Shown: in pieces, positions 9,819 to 21,131 of the stretch
Layout of the letters: each line of letters opens with the position of its first letter
Position numbering within the stretch: the stretch's first letter is position 1
Source of the DNA: Dryocosmus kuriphilus
Taxonomy: Eukaryota > Arthropoda > Insecta > Hymenoptera > Cynipidae
Direction: 5' to 3'
DNA: 64,000 nt
Assembly: GCA_038277395.1 (NCBI GenBank)
Contig: CM076190.1
Span: forward strand, 185,258,001 to 185,322,000
Notes under the pieces: model-generated
What the model was told of the DNA's origin: nothing
What the model saw: the letters and a program-made list of their open reading frames with translations, nothing else
Databases searched by the model: none
Translations under genes and position numbers: made by a program

Positions 9819-12330
9819 TTAATGAATGTAATTTAAAATCATATTATAAGCAGAATTATAGAAAGTCAAATCAGCAATTTTATTTAAAGCCTTGTCATCT
9901 TCTTTCTTAACGTAAACCATTTCCATGAAAAATCTTTTATAATAATTTTTTTCTTTGTGTAAAATTTTAATATTATCCCATCCAATAGCCGATGAATCAC
10001 CATTATGTTGTGAATGAATGTGTTTTGCTATTTCTTTTTGGTTCTTTTTACAATGGTTAATATTTCGAAAATGTTTATCTCTTCTGGTTTTGAGAGATCT
10101 TTTTGTTTGGCCAATATAAGATTAACCACAGGAGCAATTAAGTTTATAGACAACGTTACAATTTTCTAATTTATCAAGAGGATCTTTACCTAATTTTATA
10201 AAGAAATCAAACTTGGAAGCGACTCTGAAAACAGTATCAATATTGTAATATGAGAATAATCTACGGATTGAATAGAATATATCAGAATAGAAATTAAAAG
10301 AAACAAAAGTTTTTTTAGGTTCAATAATTTGAATTTCATTAGAAGTTAAATTTTTTGTGGTAGAAGTTCTATTGTTAATTTGGAGTAACCTGGATTTAAT
10401 ATGTTTGTTAATAAAGTTTTCTGGGTAGTTGTTATATAATAAAATTTGTTTAGCAATAGATAAATTTTCTTGGTGAAATTTAATGTCTGAAAGTAATATG
10501 GCCGAATCTACAATGTTTTTAATAATACCAATTTTTTTATGTAACGGGTGATTAGAAAAAAAATTCAAAAGTCTACCAGAATAAGTATTTTTTCTATACC
10601 AATTCGTAGTAATATTACGTAAATCATCTCTAGTGATCTTTATATTTAAAAAATTAATACTTATTTCAGACTCGATCTCAAAATTGAATTGTAGTCTGCT
10701 ATGGTAGTTGTTAAAATTCGAAACAATTTCATGAATTTTATCTTTTGGAGCAATAAGAAAGGTATCATCTACATAGCGGAAAAAAGAGAAAATTTTTAAA
10801 GTTAATTTTTTGAAAACGTTATATTCTAAATCTTGTGAGACAATTTCAGATAAGATACCATAAATAGGAGAACCCATAGGGGTGCCAAAATTTTGATTAT
10901 AAAATTTGTTATCAAACTGGAAACTAGTTGATTCCATGAGAAAAGAAATACTATTGTTAAAATCCTCTTGAGAAATGTTTGCAAATTTTTTAATGTAAGA
11001 CCATCTGTTTTAAATGCCAAAAAGGACAAGGTCCAAAGGTATGTTAGTAAATAATGAAGAAACATCTAGAGATAAGAAAATGTGGTTTTCAGAAACCTTT
11101 AGTTTTATAATGTTGTTATTACGGAAGGTAATAGGATTTTTTACAAACGAATTCAATTTAGGAATAGATTTTGATAAAATATCATTTAAGAATTTTGACA
11201 AAAAGTATGAAACAACAGGTCTTAAAGAAGTATTTTCTTTGTGAATTTTAGGGAGTCCGTACATCCTAGCAATGTTAGTATTTGAAACTGAAAGTAAATT
11301 TTTGTTAATATTTTTTAAATAACCTTTAGTAGTCCAGTCTTTAATTAGTGAAGCTGTGGATTTTTGTATTTTTATTAAAGGATTGGAATTAACCTGATCA
11401 TATGTGTTAGGATCATTGAGCATTAAATTCATTTTTGAAAGATATGAATGTTTATCAAAAATAACGGTGACATTGCCCTTGTCAGCACGAGCAACCATGA
11501 TATCTTTGTTATTTTTAAAAAAATTTTTTGAATTTTTCATAAGATTAGCAATTTTCCTGTCAATGCAGGAGGTTTTCTTCGGGTTTTTAAAGTAATTTGA
11601 AGTTAAAGAGAGAATCTTGTGTCTGAATTCATCTCTTGAGTCAGAAGGAATTTTTTCCAGATTAGTCTCCAAATCCTTTACAATTTCTATAATATGGTTT
11701 TCTTTTCTAGAGATAAATTTGGAGCTAAATTTTTCACCTAATCGTATTGTATCAATTACATTTTCAGGAATTTTTTTTCCTGATAAATTGAGCAACCAAG
11801 AATCAGAAGGATCAGATTTGTGTTTGTTTATACTGAAATTATTAGGATTAGAAATTTGTAGATTTTGAAATTTTTTTTTAAGAGTGATTTCTGTTTTGCA
11901 AATGTGATTATCTTTGGATTTTTCAAATTTGTATATAAAGATAGCGAAGTCAGAAGTAGGCATTACATTTTTAATTTTATTTTTAAGAATTTCAAGTTTA
12001 TTTTGTAAAAATTTAAGATGGTTGTGTATATCTTCAATCTCTATACTTCTAATCTGGTTGTTCAATTCATCAGTAAAGTTTTTCAATTTATTTTTACAAT
12101 GATTGCTCCGTAAATGGAGATTCCTAATAATCTGTGTATTATTTTTAATGTGTTTTGAAAAAAGATCTGATCGACGACAATTCAACAGAAAATTCTTTTG
12201 ACAAACATTATCTTTGATATCTTTTGAAATCTCAAATAGTTCTTTGATTAAATTAGAAACTGTTGAGCCAAACCTCCGATGTAGATCCTTAAGCAATGTC
12301 AGTGTCAGTTCTGTAATGCAATCTTCTAAT
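9819..12330 (-). pseudogene. Penelope-type reverse transcriptase with GIY-YIG endonuclease, two in-frame stops
   Basis: A single reading frame of about 830 codons with only two stops, both TAA, at 11,010-11,012 and 10,122-10,124. The N-terminal third is lysine/asparagine-rich. RT motifs are ARADKGNVTVIFD, ARMYGLPKIHKE, SLDVSSLFTNIPL, GTPMGSPIYGILSEIV and the catalytic RYVDDTFLI. The C-terminus is a GIY-YIG nuclease: NVVYKLNCSCG, stop, SYIGQTKRSLKTRRDKH, then HIHSQHNGDSSAIGWDNIKIL. The second stop falls between the two halves of the nuclease signature. No ATG opens the frame; it opens after a TGA near 12,335, just downstream of a possible 3' splice site (GATTAG on the minus strand). In PLEs the protein copies RNA at an exposed DNA end. 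Confidence 0.9.
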
Positions 12331-12420
12331 CAATGCATGTAGAATGTTAAAAAAAAAAAAAAAAAAAAAAGAAAGGTGGTGTATTTCTTTAAAATGTTTT
12401 TAACGTCCGGGAAATATAGA

Positions 12421-12890
12421 GTTAAAAGTAAATAAACGATGCTTCCAGACAAATTTCTTCATAAAATAGTTTCCATGATTTACTGATGTTTCGTCAACTC
12501 CCTGAAGTCTTGACTTCCTTTCTGGAAAATTTTATTATAAAAATCTTAACCTTCAACATTATGTCTGAAATTTGTTTTTCTGCTGTTCTGTTTTCCCTTT
12601 TGGAAACCAAATCCTATTTTCGACAATTTTTCGATGACTTTTCAAATTTTAATCTTCAAATCATGGTAAGTTTTTCTTTCAGCTACAATAATTGTATAAC
12701 CTTTAAATACTGTTTATTTACTTTCTGTACCTTCGTATGTATTTCCAACAGAATTTTTAAAATTTTACTATCAAGAGGTCAACCATACGGTTGACGAGAC
12801 GTCAGTAAATCATGGAAATTATTTTATGAAGAAATTTGTCTGGAAGCATCGTTTATTTACTTTTAACTCTATATTTCCCAGACGTTAACA
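12421..12890 (+). repeat. PLE1 terminal repeat, right copy, with foldback
   Basis: 12,505-12,880 is the inverse of the left terminal repeat. The outer part (about 12,365-12,500, GAAAGGTGGTGTATTTC onward) is inverse to about 12,785-12,930, so this end alone can fold on itself with arms of about 140 bp around a loop of about 280 bp. Confidence 0.75.
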
Positions 12891-12944
12891 ACATTTTAAA
12901 GAAATACTCCACCTTCCTTTTTTTAACATTCTTCCATTGTGTTC

Positions 12945-13080
12945 ATACAGAAGAATTGCTCGATGATTTGGCAAGTCAGACTGATTAACGAAAATTGTTT
13001 TTAACGTTTTTAATACTTCATAAGCGAAAAAATGTTCGTAAAAGGCTACAGTTCTAAAAGCAACACAGCAGAACAAAATT
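12945..13080. repeat. Direct repeat flanking PLE1 (partner at 8740-8870)
   Basis: AGAAGAATTGCTCGATGAT through CAGCAGAACAAAAT matches 8745-8865 (AGAAGAACTGGTTGATGAC through CAGCAGAACAAAAT) at roughly 80% by eye. It is either part of a longer PLE terminal unit or a sequence duplicated before insertion. Confidence 0.65.
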
Positions 13081-13344
13081 TCATTATTTTTCTTTCATAT
13101 TAAAATTTCCTTAATTTTTTCGAACTGTGTAAATTCATCATTTCGATTTATTTGAGCAGCAAAATCACACTTATATTGTGTCTTGTAAACTTTAACCGCT
13201 TGTAAACTTATATACTTTAACTAGGATATGCATGAACTACTTCGCCAGCAGCTTGAATAAATAATTCCCTCCTAATCCTGTAAACATGAATTACTCTGTC
13301 AATATTATATATTTTAGATCTATATCACCTTCAAAATTCACCAG

Positions 13345-13716
13345 AAGGGTTTTGGATCCAATTTCTAACCTCAAAATTCGATCTCTTCATTTTACTCAAC
13401 AAATATTATAATTAAATATATGTTCGCCCTGCATGTAAACAAACTCTTTCTCAAAATAGAAGTATTGCTACATAGCGAAAATATATTTAATTTTAATACT
13501 TTTTGCATAAAACGAAGAGTCTGAAATTTACCCTCAAAATGTAATCGTTTTATTTTATGCGAAAAGTATTTAAACCAGAAATTTTTTCGCTTTTATACAC
13601 ACACTTTTATTTGAAAAAATCAGTACCGATACCGAACAAAAAATATCTAATTATAATATTTGTTAAATAAAATGGGGAAAACGATTTTGAGCTTGGAATT
13701 TGGATCCAACACCCTT
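13345..13716. mobile_element. Foldback MITE with AAGGGTTTTGGATCCAA ends
   Basis: The outer arms at about 13,345-13,430 (AAGGGTTTTGGATCCAAT onward) and 13,640-13,716 (ending TTTGGATCCAACACCCTT) are inverted copies. The inner segments around 13,478-13,520 and 13,555-13,600 are also inverse to each other, so almost the whole 372 bp can form one hairpin. No ORF, consistent with a non-autonomous DNA element. Confidence 0.7.
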
Positions 13717-13904
13717 AAGCACATATTCTTATAAAACTTACATATTTCTATGAGATACGGTCTTAAACAGATGTTCGACAACAGATTGAACTAAATGCTT
13801 TCTGTATACCCGATCTAAATAGTCCCCTGACCTGAGAGCAAGCCGACCTTCGTAGTTCGTCGCAAGATACGACTTTAGACCCTACAAATAATTTTTTTAA
13901 TTAA
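13717..13904. other. Spacer with an exon-like segment
   Basis: On the minus strand, about 13,842-13,885 reads as a possible exon (GSK/RVVSCDEL-type) behind TTTGTAG and before CTCAGGTCAGG. A diverged copy of the same segment (GSKIISCDDL) lies at about 15,800-15,830, on the other side of the inverted-repeat element. Confidence 0.4.
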
Positions 13905-14374
13905 AAAGGACACCGCAGAATCCTTATTGGGATTGGCTCTCGCCCAATTTTGCTATGACTTTGGGAAATAATAGTTCATAACATGTAGAACAAAAGTCTC
14001 AATGGGCCAAGTGTCTGCAAGTTCATAGTTTATGAGCTACAGGTCGTCAAAGTCGAACGATTTTACCCATGCGCTGTGTAGCGTGATGTTCATGTTGGGT
14101 TTACCAAGTTCTCATTTTTATCGCCACTTCTTCACAAATGAGTACTAAGAGGTATTTGGAGTCGCTGTATATGAATCCGCTGTCAGATTTTCGGAATTCA
14201 AAATGGCGAATCCAATATGGCGGACGAAAATATTGAAAAATTCAACAATTTTCTCTGTAATTATGTACGTACAGGATACGTAAGTATGTTCGTGTTGGAG
14301 TTTGCGTGTCTGTGTGTTTTTTTTTATCAGAAGAGGCGAAGAATACTTTTTACGCATCATGACAGGAGCCATGC

Positions 14375-14432
14375 GGGACTCCCCGTGTGTGGGACTCGCC
14401 AAGTTGTAAGCCCTACCCACTAAACTCCAACC
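14375..14432 (-). repeat. LINE/SINE-type 3' tail motif, copy 1
   Basis: On the minus strand: TTTAGTGGGTAGGGCTTAC, then GGCGAGTCCCACACA. The same motif pair ends the poly(A) retroposon at 39.1 kb and the R1-type fragment at 40.9 kb. No poly(A) tail is retained here. Confidence 0.55.
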
Positions 14433-14441
14433 TCTTTTGTC

Positions 14442-14777
14442 TTATTCATTAACAACTTCGATTCCAATAGCTCGGTTTGCAGCATCCATGGTGATATTCA
14501 GTAATGATTCATCAGGATATCTAATGTTTTCTTGATGACGTGCATACCCTAAGTACCATAACACGCTTGCAACATGTGCGCATGTACCTAGTGTACGTGC
14601 TCCACTTTGGCAGGTACAGTAGTATCCCATAATGGGATTTTCTTCATTCTCATCGTTATTTTCGTTATCCGCATCAATAGCCGCATATGCTACGAAAACT
14701 TGATACCTAGCTGCATTGCGAAACCTTGAATATAAACGTACTCGCAAAAATCCAGGCTCCTGGATGATTGTGTTCAT
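14442..14777 (-). CDS. SWIM zinc-finger protein fragment (transposon-associated)
   Basis: 111 residues from a real ATG at 14,777. The centre has a SWIM-type finger, CxC-x9-CxH: Cys54, Cys56, Cys66 and His68 within YYCTCQSGARTLGTCAHV, followed by WYLGYARHQENIRYPDE. SWIM fingers bind DNA or protein and occur at the C-terminus of several invertebrate DDE transposase families; the WYLGYARH block is familiar from such proteins. The upstream sequence in another frame (IGDENNNKRQLAIIRQDEHN) suggests a frameshift close to the apparent start, so this is probably the C-terminal end of a longer transposase whose DDE domain is missing. Confidence 0.6.
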   Translation of the reverse strand: MNTIIQEPGFLRVRLYSRFRNAARYQVFVAYAAIDADNENNDENEENPIMGYYCTCQSGARTLGTCAHVASVLWYLGYARHQENIRYPDESLLNITMDAANRAIGIEVVNE

Positions 14778-15335
14778 CTTGTCTTATAATTGCTAATTGC
14801 CGTTTATTGTTGTTCTCATCACCAATCATAAATGCCAACTGTTGGCGATTCAACTGTGTATTACATACGTAACAGTCCATTCTTTAACAACTGTTTTACA
14901 TTAATAGGTGATGACAATACAAAATGACTATCCTGAAAAGAAAACTTGCAAGCAACCAATTGATGCACTGTTCAACTATCCTCAGAAGGACTGCTGAACA
15001 GACAACCACGATTCCTCGCGGGCACTCGATGAAGCGGATCACCAATTATCCTGGAAAGAACTATCAGATGAACCAACACTGACTATCCTGAAAAGGAAAT
15101 AAAACCGCAAGCAGCCAATGGATGCGCTGTGCAACTATCCCAGGCGGTGGATACTTAATAGGTGATCTTGAAGTATTAATTTTTGATCCCGATCGGAGTA
15201 TACGCTGGATGGTGCAGTGTGACTTGCCCTGCCCGCACCCCCCAAACCCGTTGCCATGGCATCCGTGACTGCGCACGACTGATCATGAGTGATGTATTGC
15301 CATGACAGTTGAAACGGTCATTTTCGCCAATTTTC

Positions 15336-15391
15336 GTATGCTCATGTTGGAGTTTGTTTATATATATAAACAAACTCCAACATGAGCATAC
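15336..15391. repeat. Perfect 56-bp palindrome
   Basis: Symmetric about 15,363/15,364: GTATGCTCATGTTGGAGTTT on the left is exactly mirrored by AAACTCCAACATGAGCATAC on the right, around TATATATA. The right half is the inner edge of the right terminal inverted repeat of the surrounding element. Confidence 0.95.
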
Positions 15392-15799
15392 TTTTCATAG
15401 TCTGCAAGTGCATGATTACAGCGAGAATGATCGATTTTCGGACTTTTCAACATTTTGGTCCGCCATATTGGATTCGCCATTTTGAATTCCGAAAATTTGA
15501 CAGCGGATTCATATACAGCGACTCAAAATACCTCTTAGTACACATTTATGAAGAAGTAGCGATAAAAGTGAGAACTTGGTAAACCCAACATGAACATCAC
15601 GCTACACAGCGCATGGGTAAAATCGTTCGACTTTGACGACCTGTAGCTCATAAACTATGAACTTTCAGACTTTCGGCCTATGGAGACTTTTGTTCTACTT
15701 GTTATGAGCTATCATTTCCCAAAGTTATAGAAAAATTGGCCGAGAGCCATTCCCAATAAGGGTTCTGCAGGGTCCTTTCAACAAAGTAACATAAGTCAT

Positions 15800-16815
15800 C
15801 ACAAGATATGATTTTAGACCCTAAAAAAAGTTTTTTTAATTCAAAATTAAGAAGAAAAATACATAAAAGAATTTTAAATTCTACTAAGTTCAGGAAACAG
15901 AGATGTTTCTGTAATTCCTGTCGAAATGTTGGTATATTCCTGACGGCACTGGGTCTTAAGATTTTCTCTGGTACTACGATTTTTGTGATTACCACAAGCT
16001 CAGCTGCTTTTTCATTTGAATTAAAATCACTTTTTAAATCGCTGGAGACTTTCGATCTTTTTGAAAGCAGACAATTGTCAGAATTGTCTCCCGGCTCTCC
16101 AATATTTTTGTCGTCAACACTGCTATGGTTATTATCTTCTAGTACACCTTGATTATCAAAATCGTCATCTTCATTTAGAATTAAAGTTCCGTTTCCAGGT
16201 AAAACAGTTGCTACGATCCTTATTTTCATAAAACATGTGTTCAAATCATTTAAGTAAATTTGGAGCAATTTTATATAAAAAAAAAGTTGTAGAATAAAAT
16301 ATTTTTTTAGTACTAACTCTGATTTTCTTTGATTTTACGAGCATTAATAATGCTCACAGTAGAAATAACTTCCATCGTGCCGTCTTTAACCTTAAAAGTA
16401 AATATTTAGTTAAACACTTTCATGAAGAAATTCGAGTTCAAAGTCTAATAATGTAAATAATTTGAACTAATATGTTAACTAATTAAAATTGCAAATTTAA
16501 ATTCGAAAGTCTTGACTTTACAAGTTAAAGATTCTTTAATTTAACATTCTTGAAGCATTCAAAAATGTGAGCATTATTTTTAAATAAAATATACCCATTG
16601 AAGATATTCTTCGTGCTTCTTCAGAAATTTACTTCTTGACCCGACGAGTTTTATCATCTCGTGAATATCGGCGTGGCTTAAAAGTACAAAACATTCATGA
16701 TCAACGGCGTTATCTGAAAAGTTGTACATGATGAAGACAAAACCTTGATATTGTGATGTTCCGTTATAAGAACAATTGCAAAATGTCAAAACTGTACAGC
16801 TTTAAGGTTAGAATA
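15800..16815 (-). pseudogene. Possible multi-exon gene fragment, weakly SAM-domain-like
   Basis: The minus strand shows several exon-like blocks with splice-type borders. About 16,605-16,810 has AG before it and a GGTATAT donor after it; it encodes TFCNCSYNGTSQYQGFVF and then DIHEMIKLVGSRSKFLKKH, the latter resembling a SAM-domain helix. About 16,316-16,390 gives VKDGTMEVISTVSIINARK. About 15,880-16,231 is acidic and serine-rich and ends SAVRNIPTFRQELQKH. A further block, GSKIISCDDL, follows TTTTTTTAG at about 15,800-15,830. The inverted-repeat transposon sits just past this block. I cannot name the family or show an intact coding sequence. Confidence 0.35.
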
Positions 16816-17269
16816 TCATTTTCGTACATACTTTGAAATATTTTAATAATTTCTTCGACACATTGCCAGCTCTTCAAGAGTCCTACATAGTTTGACATTT
16901 GTTGTGTTAGATAATAATCTCTGAAAAAAGTTGAACTTTAATTAATTTTCAGTTAAGACTATAGCTTGCATTATCCTAACCACAAAACTTTTCTTCTAAA
17001 AATCTCTTTAAAAATCTCTTATTACTTCTAAATAGAGTAAAATAAATACTTATCGATTTTACTTATACTTAATTACTTATACTTATATACTTCTTATGCC
17101 ACAGTTTATACTTAATAAAATAAATACTTACCGATCTTACTCCTGTCTGCTTACTGCTCGTATCGCGATACGGCGTCCTTTAATGAAAAATGACGCACAC
17201 GGAAAATCGGAAACGGTTGCGCGTGCAAAATTCGACTCCCTTAGGTAGTAAACTTGACCCTCTCATGAT
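16816..17269. other. AT-rich spacer
   Basis: Holds ACTTATACTTAT-type low-complexity sequence (17,040-17,125) and a short palindrome GTATCGCGATAC near 17,159. No gene is seen. Confidence 0.5.
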
Positions 17270-17277
17270 AATCAAAC

Positions 17278-20110
17278 CAGGGACGTCGGAAGCCCTGTTG
17301 TGTATATCTGGAGCTCAACACACGCGAAGATTTCATGTGTGGAATTCAACACATGGAATTTTCACTTACTTTTGTTCATATTTCTACAACTCAGGCTGCT
17401 TCCATGGGATTTCCACTTCTTTCAGAACAAGAGCGCCACGTGTGTAAAATATAGGAATTACAATATCGCCATAGTAGCAGACAATAATTCTTGAATTGTC
17501 GTGCAATGTATAATTCCTACATTTTCCGCGCTTGGTGCTCTTGTTCTGAAAGAAGCGGAAATCCGAGGTAAAGAGCTCACGATATGACGCTAGGCGAAAT
17601 ACATGACGAACGGTCTCCTTGTAGTACTTGTTGACTTCCTTGATGTCGAGACGCTACACATTGTAATTAAAAGAAAAAAATGGACAAGTTTGTTGTTAGG
17701 GGTAGGAAACGTAAGCAAGAAGAAACTGAGGAGGAAGTGGTGAGTGATGTGACAATAGTAATGGATGAGAATGCAAACCATTTCGAGATGAAAACACAGT
17801 TACAGACAAACGAGGCTCCTTTAACTTCAAATGAAGAAAAAAGTGTCAGTGGTGAAATATTTGTGAAAAGTGTTTTACCGGAAAATTCCCGTGCACAAGA
17901 AAATCGTAAGTTTCATGCAAGTATAGGCCGTCAAGTTAAATTTAAGATGTTTTCTCGAGCAAGCATATTTACCTATCAAAAACTTGGGGCCTGCCGATGA
18001 CACATGCAACAAAAACTCACGTTTGGCTTGGGTAGAAAATGGATTTTCATCGTGGACAATGCATCAATTTCATATACAGAACTTTGAAGCGCTTCACAGG
18101 CACAAGAAAACTAGTGTTGTGCAGTGCCTATCTACTGCGACAAAAAAGCAAATGATGGACCACCACATGGCTCTTAGTAAAATTTTCTGCACTATTAAAA
18201 TATTATCGTAACAAGGCTTGCCGCTCCGAGGCCACGACGATGAAAACTCAAATTTCATGAGAATTTTGAGAGCGCGAGCGACAGACGTTTCAGAGTTGGA
18301 GTCATAGATACAACGGTCTGGTAAGAAGTGGCTTCAAAATGACATTCAGAATGAAGTTCTTGAAATGATGGCTACGAAAATTCTCTCAGGAATCATCGAG
18401 GAAGTAAAGCGTGCTGAATTTTATGCCTTCCAAATCGACGAAACTCCTGACGTTTCAAAGACCGAACAAATTTCTATTTGCGTTCGAGTTGTATCCGAAG
18501 ATCTTGTTTCAACCTAATTTTTTCTTGGCTTCTATTCAACCATGGACACGACAGCTGAAACTTTGATGAAGATTGTCATGGATGTTTTTACCCGTTTTGG
18601 AATACCAATCAGCAAGTATAGAGGGCAATGTTTTGATGGTGCTGCTAACATTTCTGGTGGTGTGACTGGATTGCAGACACGAGTAAAAAAAATTGAACCC
18701 CGAGCGCTGTTTGTGCATTGTAATGCACACAATTTAAGTCTTGTAGTCCAGGATGCATTGGAAAAAGTCATCCCAGCAAAAAATTTTATCGGCTTGGCTA
18801 AAGAATTGATAAATTATGTCCGAGAATCACCAAAACGATGTGCCCAATTCAAACAAATTTAAGACAGCGAATCAGAGGAGAACAAAAAAAATGTTGCCCT
18901 TGCCGCCTATTTTCCTACAAGGTAAAAATTTTTGTTCAGTTGTTTCTATTTTATTTCAGAAATGGTTAATTGATAAGTACACTTTATACGTTTTTACAGA
19001 TGGACTATGAGAATCCGTTCCCTCTTATGAATCCTTGATGACATTTTTCGACCAACAAGCCTCAGATGCATCAGTAGATGATGTTTCCTCAGCCAAATCA
19101 AGTGGATTTTTGACGCAAATGGAGAATTTTGAGACGATGCTTATTGAAATCTTTCATAAGATTGAGAACTTAAATGAAGGTTTGCAAAATTCTCAATTGA
19201 ACGTAATTGATTCGTTCCAAAAAGTTGATGCTGTATCGTATTCTTTACAGTTATCTCGAGATGAAAAATTTCACAAAATTTGGATCGAAGCAAACGAAAG
19301 TGCCAAAAAATTTGACGTAAAAGAAGCCAAATTGCCTCGACGTAAAAGAATTTCAGTACGTTTCGATTCTGAATGAAATACTGAAAACCACATTTTCCAA
19401 ACTCCCGTTGATATGTACAGGAAAATTTGTTACGAAGTTTACGATCAAGTTATTTCTTCCTTAAAATGTAGATTTGGAACAAAGTCAGCAAGTTTTTTCA
19501 GATCTCTTAAAGCTTTCGTGCTCGGCGAAAATTCTAGCGTGGATGAAATTGCTTCATTCTATAAAGATGACTTCGAAAAACATTCTTTAGTTAGCGAGAG
19601 GGACATTTTTTGCGATTTGGCCCGTAGAAGTGATGCCAAATTGAAGAAATTGGGGGATATCGTTAATTTTGTACAAAAAAATCCATGGGTCAAGAGCTTT
19701 ATCCCACAATTTGTTCTTGCACAAACAAAAGGAGTTTCTCGACCCTCAAGAGGTTAAAAAGTTACATACGATCCACGATGGGTCAAAAACGTTTGAATAA
19801 TGTTGCCATTCTACATATTTACCACGAGTTAACCGACAAAATAGATATGCTAAAACTGATGGACGAATTTATTGTAAGAAATACGAAACTAACTAATGTT
19901 TTTGCTTTGTCGAAAGATCTTATGTAAATCAACGGAATAAACTTATTTTTTTGTGTATGAAATGATGATGCTTTTATTTCACATATCCTTTAAAACTTTT
20001 TAACTTTATAACTTATTATCGCTATTGCTTGGATATTTTAATTTGCCCCCCCCCCCCCCCCAAGGCTCGAACTACGCAACACATGGTTTCAAAACATTCC
20101 GACGCCCCTG
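17278..20110 (+). mobile_element. hAT DNA transposon with 8-bp target duplication
   Basis: The left end CAGGGACGTCGGAA and right end CAGGGGCGTCGGAA (reverse-complemented) are matching hAT-type terminal inverted repeats. The 8 bp AATCAAAC occurs directly outside both ends (17,270-17,277 and 20,111-20,118), the target duplication length diagnostic of hAT. Near the left end, a segment with TTTCAGAACAAGAGC (about 17,400) is inverted at about 17,540. A run of 16 C lies at 20,046-20,061. Total length is 2833 bp. Confidence 0.92.
17680..19927 (+). pseudogene. hAT transposase, ZMYM1-like type, degraded
   Basis: The N-terminus is basic and acidic (MDKFVVRGRKRKQEETEEE). The core has FYAFQIDETPDVSKTEQIS (about 18,420-18,475), YRGQCFDGAANISGG (about 18,617-18,662) and ALFVHCNAHNLSLVVQDAL (about 18,706-18,762), matching the DUF4371/hAT core of ZMYM1-like transposases. 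The C-terminus (about 19,720-19,927) has FSTLKRLKSYIRSTMGQKRLNNVAILHIY in pieces, the hAT dimerisation region. The frame is broken by stops and shifts near 17,990, 18,211, 18,515, 18,860, 19,375 and 19,720. A 110-bp non-coding insertion-like stretch or intron lies around 18,920-19,010. Confidence 0.88.
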
Positions 20111-20118
20111 AATCAAAC

Positions 20119-21129
20119 TGATCATAAAATAATATTCATCTTAACTATTAAGAGAAAATTATAAAGGGTAGGTGGCATTATCTGTATAGTCAGGCTAACC
20201 ATCTAAATTTTGACTATCTAACTTTGAAAACTCAGTTTTCTCCGTGTGGTTGTCCACTACTATAAGTACGAGCAAAAGTAAAATAAATTATCGGTTATTA
20301 TTCTTCACTATTTTTTTAATATCTACTTTTCTGTGAATTTACAGTGCAAGATAGTCGATAGACTTTTTTTCTTCTGTTCGATTATTAATTTTACACTTGA
20401 AATGAACCTAGTGTGGAATTATAGAATTCAATAAAAACATCCAGAAGAGTTTAGTTTCGTTCCTATAATCAGTAGATTTTTATGCAGAATCCACCAGAAA
20501 AAAAATATTGTAGAAAAACTACAATTTTCGTAACAAAATTATTATTAGCATTAGTGCTATCATTTTTGAATTATCATATCAATGAGAAGGTATTAGTTTT
20601 ATGGAAAAACTGACTTTCGCGGAATTCATAAAACCTGAACGTTTCGAGACACCCTAAATCCAAAAAAACAGGTGTCTGCCAGTGCAGAAAATGCCTGTAT
20701 CTGAACTCAGAAATTAATAAAGTTTTTAGCCTTAAAATGTTCTCATTAATAAGAATGCGATTTTAGTGCAAAAAACGTTAATTATTCATCAATAGGGTTA
20801 CCTTATATACATTGCATATGGGTAATTGTCAGCGGATAGGGCACTTTGATGTCCATGGGTTACATTACGAAAACTATTGGTTTTATTATTGAAAAACTTA
20901 ATACAGGTCTTCATTTTAGTACCTCATAATAAGCTACGTGTAAATATTTAATTATATTATCACAAATTCAGAGTCACACAATATAATGTACCCTAAAAAT
21001 AGCTTTAAGAGACGTCCATGCATGCCTGGAGCATACTTTAGAACCACGTAAAAAATAAATAATGAACTGCTTTGAAATGTATGCTTAAAGAACTTAAAGC
21101 TAGACTCAAAAAGAGCAATGCATTCACAT
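20119..21129. other. AT-rich spacer with dispersed repeats
   Basis: No gene. 20,190-20,255 is an inverse copy of the repeat end at 7930. 20,555-20,690 (CATATCAATGAGAAGGTATTAGTTTTATG through AACAGGTGTC) matches 33,175-33,290 in the same orientation. Confidence 0.55.
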
Positions 21130-21131
21130 TA

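Larger units (their letters stand above)
8980..12905 (-). mobile_element. Penelope-like element 1 (PLE1), nearly full length
   Basis: A minus-strand Penelope-type reverse transcriptase/GIY-YIG ORF (9819 to about 12,330) lies between terminal repeats of about 370 bp in inverse orientation to each other (about 8985-9355 and 12,505-12,880). The right side also carries a short extra piece in the orientation of the left repeat (12,421-12,500). This complex terminal organisation and the RT plus GIY-YIG architecture are characteristic of PLEs. A poly-A run (about 12,351-12,370) lies just outside the ORF. Confidence 0.85.
13905..15778. mobile_element. DNA transposon with ~400-bp terminal inverted repeats and a SWIM-finger ORF
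   Basis: The outer ends are AAAGGACACCGCAGAA on the left and AAAGGACCCTGCAGAA on the right (reverse-complemented). The arms run 13,905-14,305 and 15,368-15,778 and contain the arthropod repeat motif AAAATGGCGAATCCAATATG. The interior has a SWIM zinc-finger ORF, a LINE-type 3' tail motif (14,375-14,430) and an imperfect 155-bp duplication (about 14,920-15,140). Long inverted ends plus a SWIM finger suggest a cut-and-paste transposon that lost its catalytic gene. The superfamily is not assigned. Confidence 0.65.

Noticed and set aside
10122..11012. Programmed stop readthrough in PLE1
   Set aside because: No known readthrough context is visible and both stops are simply TAA; nonsense mutation is the simpler reading.
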